A stretch of DNA of 64,000 bases from Nocardia sp. alder85J (GTDB lineage: Bacteria > Actinomycetota > Actinomycetes > Mycobacteriales > Mycobacteriaceae). This document shows positions 61,344 through 64,000 of this stretch, in pieces (positions within the stretch are counted from its first letter, which is position 1; each line of letters begins with the position of its first letter). The DNA lies in assembly GCF_020176955.2 (NCBI RefSeq), contig NZ_JAIUCZ020000018.1:1-64000 (forward strand), read 5' to 3'. Below the pieces are notes generated by a model. The model saw nothing but the letters and a program-made list of their open reading frames with translations. It searched no databases and was not told the DNA's origin. A program made the position numbers and the translations under genes.

Positions 61344-61853
61344 TCAGAGCTGCCGTAGCGAGAACATCCGCATGGTGCGGTCGGTGCGGTGGCGGTAGCT
61401 GCGGTACGCGGCGGTGATGTCCACGAAGCTGTCGAAGATCGCCTCGCGGGCCGCCGGGTCGGTGACCGGTTCGGCGTGCACCGCCAGGTAGTTCCCGGCG
61501 ATGGTGACGGTGCCGATCGGATAGGACAGCAGGTTCGCCGTCCAGGCCGGGTGCCGATCGCCGCCGAAATTGCTGCCGACCACGTGCAATACATCGCCAC
61601 CGTGCACGAACAGCAGCGGAGTGGTGTGCTGGAGGCCCGAACTGCGGCCGGTGGTGGTGAGCAGCAGGATCGGCGCGCCGACGGGCCCCAGCACGGTGTA
61701 CCGCCCGGCACTGCGCTGCAATACCTTTCGGTCCAGCGGCGTCAGGGCCCGGACGACCGCCGACCCGGCTCGGGTCGCCGCGATCGGACCGGCCACCCGG
61801 GCCAGTACATTCGTTCGCGAGCCCCAGGTCCGATCGGGAAATTGCGCTGCCAT
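61344..61853 (-). CDS. Deazaflavin (F420)-dependent nitroreductase-family protein, Ddn-like
   Basis: 169 residues. Split-barrel fold of the Ddn/FDOR-A group: LGPVGAPILLLTTTGRSSGLQHTTPLLFV and VVGSNFGGDRHPAWTANLLSYP are the F420-binding parts, close to the family pattern. Ddn-type enzymes reduce quinones and activate nitroimidazoles with reduced F420. The ATG at 61853 has AGGA upstream; a GTG at 61874 would add seven residues. It is convergent with fgd, which makes the F420H2 it would need. Confidence 0.88.
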   Translation of the reverse strand: MAAQFPDRTWGSRTNVLARVAGPIAATRAGSAVVRALTPLDRKVLQRSAGRYTVLGPVGAPILLLTTTGRSSGLQHTTPLLFVHGGDVLHVVGSNFGGDRHPAWTANLLSYPIGTVTIAGNYLAVHAEPVTDPAAREAIFDSFVDITAAYRSYRHRTDRTMRMFSLRQL

Positions 61854-61892
61854 GTGTGCCGATCCTAGCGCCACACGGCCGCCGGCCCCGAA

Positions 61893-62717
61893 TCAGCGTC
61901 CGGCGGCCGCCTTCGCCGCGGCGATGAATTCGTATGCGGCACGCCAGTTTCCGTCGGGCGGGTAGACGATCACCCGCTCCGCGCTCCGGTCGGCCAGGGC
62001 GGCGAGCCGTTCGGCGAGCGCGCCGACGGCCGGCTCCTGCGGCAGCAGGACGGTGAGGCCGGGCGCCGGGCGGCCGTACTCCGCCGCGAGTTCCGCCAGC
62101 CGCTCGATCGCCGTGGTCAGCGCGATATCGTCGTTGCCCAGGGAGATCCAGCCGTCGCCGTACCGCGCGGCGCGGCGCAGCGCGCGGGTTCCGTTGCCCG
62201 CGATCAGGATCGGCGGCACGGTGGCGCTCGGGGCCAGCGCCGCCACGGTGCCGTCGGGCAGAGTGGCCGTGCGGCCCGCGATCAGGTCCGGCAGCACCTC
62301 GAGCGCCTCGTCGGTGCGACGGCCGCGGTCGGCGAAGGAGAAACCGGCAGCCCGCCAGGCGATGTCGCCGTGCGCCGGATTCCCGGTGCCGACGCCGACC
62401 CGCAGCCGGTCGCCGGACAGGTGTTGCAGCGTGGCGATCTGCTTGGCCGCCCAGGCGACGGGCCGCAACGCCGGCAACAGCACCGCATAGCCGATGCCGA
62501 TCCGCTCGGTGACCGCGGCGGCCGCGGCCAGCGTGGCCGTGCTGTCCAGGATCGGGGCGGTGGCGAGCAGATGGTCACTGGCCCAGACCGAATCCAGGCC
62601 CGCCTCCTCCGCGAACCGCGCGGCGGCCGGGACGTCGCCCAGGATCGGCCGCGCCGGATCGGAGGTCGAGGTGGGCAGGGTCGATCCGATCTCCAGGGTG
62701 CCGCGTGCGCCCGTCAT
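61893..62717 (-). CDS. LLM-class (luciferase-like) flavin/F420-dependent oxidoreductase
   Basis: 274 residues from the ATG at 62717. (beta-alpha)8 barrel with ARFAEEAGLDSVWASDHLLA, TERIGIGYAVLLPALRPVAWAAKQIATLQHLSG, RLRVGVGTGNP and PILIAGNGTRALRRAARYGDGWI, the usual LLM cofactor motifs. Cofactor may be FMN or F420; the neighbouring F420 genes favour F420 (inference). Substrate unknown. A good promoter lies upstream (62768-62796); the frame beyond the ATG runs through AT-rich promoter DNA. Confidence 0.88.
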   Translation of the reverse strand: MTGARGTLEIGSTLPTSTSDPARPILGDVPAAARFAEEAGLDSVWASDHLLATAPILDSTATLAAAAAVTERIGIGYAVLLPALRPVAWAAKQIATLQHLSGDRLRVGVGTGNPAHGDIAWRAAGFSFADRGRRTDEALEVLPDLIAGRTATLPDGTVAALAPSATVPPILIAGNGTRALRRAARYGDGWISLGNDDIALTTAIERLAELAAEYGRPAPGLTVLLPQEPAVGALAERLAALADRSAERVIVYPPDGNWRAAYEFIAAAKAAAGR

Positions 62718-62767
62718 TATGTTCCCGTCGTAGACAGTCTTCTTATTTATAATTTTCTTGCGAACGA

Positions 62768-62796
62768 ATAATATGTTGCTGCAAGCAAGTTGGCAA
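62768..62796 (-). promoter_or_regulatory. Promoter of the LLM-class oxidoreductase gene
   Basis: On the minus strand TTGCCA (62791-62796) and TATTAT (62768-62773) lie 17 bp apart, in an AT-rich island (62740-62800) that stands out in this window. The leader would be about 45 nt. GCAAGCAAGTTGGCAA and TTGCTGCAAGC here could be an operator. Confidence 0.6.
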
Positions 62797-62835
62797 TCCT
62801 GCACAGGCGTACCGATGATCACTAAGCTCGGGCGC

Positions 62836-64000
62836 ATGGCCGACAGCGCACCGTCCACCGTGTACATCGCCTCGCTGGAGGGTGACACCGGCAAATCGAC
62901 AGTGGCGCTGGGGGTGCTGCAACTGCTGTCCGCGACCACACCGCGCGTCGGGGTGTTCCGGCCGATCACGCGCTCGGCGCACGAGCCGGACTACATCGTC
63001 GAACTGCTGCTCGAGTACTGCACCGCCGACATCGGCTACGACCAGGCCGTCGGGGTCACCTACGAACAGATGCACGCCGATCCGGACGCCGCGATCGGCG
63101 AGATCGTGGCGCGCTTCCACGCGGTGGCCGAACACTGCGACGCGGTGGTGGTCGTCGGGACCGATTACACCGATGTGGCCGCGCCCAGCGAACTCCGGTA
63201 CAACGCGCGCATCGCCGCCAACCTCGGGGCGCCGGTGCTGCTGGTGCTGCGCGGGTCCGGCCGCACCCCGGCGGAGATCGAGCAGGTCGCCGAGCTGTGC
63301 CGGGGCGAACTCGCGGTCGAGCACGCACAGTTGACCGCCGTGGTGGTGAACCGCTGCGATCCGAAGCGGCTCGACGAGGTCGCCGCCGCGGTGGCGCCGA
63401 TCGGGGTGCCGGTCTGGACCCTGCCCGAGGTGCCGCTGCTGACCGCGCCCACCATGGCCGAGCTGTGCCGGGCGATCGACGGCACCCTCTACTCCGGCGA
63501 TCCGGAACTGCTGCAACGGGAGGCGCTGACGGTGATGGTCGGCGGCATGACCGCCGAGCACATCCTGGAACGGCTCACCGATTCGGTCGCCGTGATCGTC
63601 CCCGGCGATCGTTCGGACGCGCTGCTGGCGCTGGTGAACGCTCATGAGGCGGAAGGGTTTCCGTCGCTGTCCGGCATCGTCATGAACGGCGGCCTGTTAC
63701 CCGATCCGGCGATCGCGCGGCTGATCGAGGGCCTGAAACCCAAACTGCCGATCCTCACGACCGAACTCGGCACCTACGACACCGCCGCCGCGGCCGTGCG
63801 CACCCGCGGCCGGGTCTCGCTGTCCAGCGTGCGCAAGGTCGACACCGCGCTGGCGCTGATGGAGCAGCGGGTCGACGGGCGGAAACTGGTGGAGCTCATC
63901 GCCGTTCCCGCGCAGTCCACGGTGACCACACCCCAGATGTTCGAATACCGGCTGGTGGAGTGGGCCCGCTCGGCCCGGCGCCGGATCGTGCTGCCCGAGG
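62836..64000 (+). CDS. pta: Phosphate acetyltransferase, 5' part (continues beyond the window)
   Basis: 388 codons are in the window; no stop. Pta makes acetyl-phosphate from acetyl-CoA. The N-terminal BioD-like P-loop domain has SLEGDTGKSTVALGVLQLL (12-30), then VVVVGTDYTD and VVVNRCDP; the DRTGG domain covers about residues 220-330 (TVMVGGMTAEHILERL). The catalytic PTA_PTB domain starts at the very edge (FEYRLVEWARSARRRIVLPE). TAAGCT (62823-62828) lies 7 nt before the ATG with no ribosome-binding site, so the mRNA is probably leaderless. fgd-pta linkage is as in M. tuberculosis. Confidence 0.95.
   Translation, partial: MADSAPSTVYIASLEGDTGKSTVALGVLQLLSATTPRVGVFRPITRSAHEPDYIVELLLEYCTADIGYDQAVGVTYEQMHADPDAAIGEIVARFHAVAEHCDAVVVVGTDYTDVAAPSELRYNARIAANLGAPVLLVLRGSGRTPAEIEQVAELCRGELAVEHAQLTAVVVNRCDPKRLDEVAAAVAPIGVPVWTLPEVPLLTAPTMAELCRAIDGTLYSGDPELLQREALTVMVGGMTAEHILERLTDSVAVIVPGDRSDALLALVNAHEAEGFPSLSGIVMNGGLLPDPAIARLIEGLKPKLPILTTELGTYDTAAAAVRTRGRVSLSSVRKVDTALALMEQRVDGRKLVELIAVPAQSTVTTPQMFEYRLVEWARSARRRIVLPE

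Overview
The window is high-GC actinobacterial DNA from a mycolic-acid-type organism, most likely Nocardia or a close relative. Support for this is the gene content: an IniB-type cell-wall stress protein, a dnaK-grpE-dnaJ-hspR operon with HspR operators, a fused HadA/HadB dehydratase, an EmbR-type regulator, F420-dependent FGD, a SAM-IV riboswitch upstream of metZ, and a gene set that (from memory) matches the M. tuberculosis interval Rv0338c-Rv0408 in a rearranged order. I see no rRNA or tRNA gene, no insertion sequence, prophage, CRISPR array or replication origin.

Layout. 1-6.2 kb: an ini-like locus with a LuxR-type ATPase regulator (cut by the window edge), a membrane-anchored Hsp70-like protein, an IniB-like Gly/Ala-rich protein, and an inverted remnant of iniC. 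6.3-9.1 kb: haloalkane dehalogenase-like hydrolase, ECF sigma factor, HhH-GPD protein. 9.4-13.8 kb: the HspR-controlled dnaK operon ending in a strong terminator. 14.2-18.5 kb: two flavohaemoglobins, a globin-less reductase paralogue between them, and a quinone oxidoreductase. 18.7-27.5 kb: clpB with its own HspR operator, two membrane or secreted proteins, an SDR, pyrE, fabH, a small membrane protein and a SpoU methyltransferase. 27.5-35.7 kb: HadAB fusion, a 1151-residue low-complexity membrane protein, DUF3151, FUSC-type protein, M50 protease and an Rv0358-like protein. 35.9-41.5 kb: purA, a GH76 enzyme, two tandem DedA proteins, fba. 41.6-47.2 kb: EmbR-like regulator, small secreted protein, DUF4185 (possible endo-D-arabinanase), MocR regulator, small membrane protein, ogt. 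47.2-53.0 kb: an accessory-looking stretch with minisatellites, very small ORFs, a large LuxR (LAL) regulator, a zinc-ribbon protein and a lower-GC orphan gene. 53.1-57.4 kb: alpha-methylacyl-CoA racemase-like enzyme, amidohydrolase, iron-box-controlled ferredoxin reductase, small membrane protein. 57.4-64 kb: SAM-IV riboswitch, rhodanese, metZ, HAD phosphatase, FGD, Ddn-like and LLM-type F420 proteins, and the start of pta.

How it fits together. The chaperone genes and clpB form one HspR heat-shock regulon. The EmbR-like regulator, DUF4185, GH76 and ini-type genes point to arabinan/mannan and envelope upkeep. FGD makes reduced F420 that the two flanking F420-type enzymes could use. Rhodanese and metZ form a methionine-controlled sulfur module. 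Many genes have a -10-like hexamer 6-8 nt before the start codon and no ribosome-binding site, the mark of leaderless mRNAs; this rule also supports a 31-aa and a 53-aa gene that conventional ORF cut-offs miss. All identifications rest on reading motifs and remembered family sequences; no search was run.
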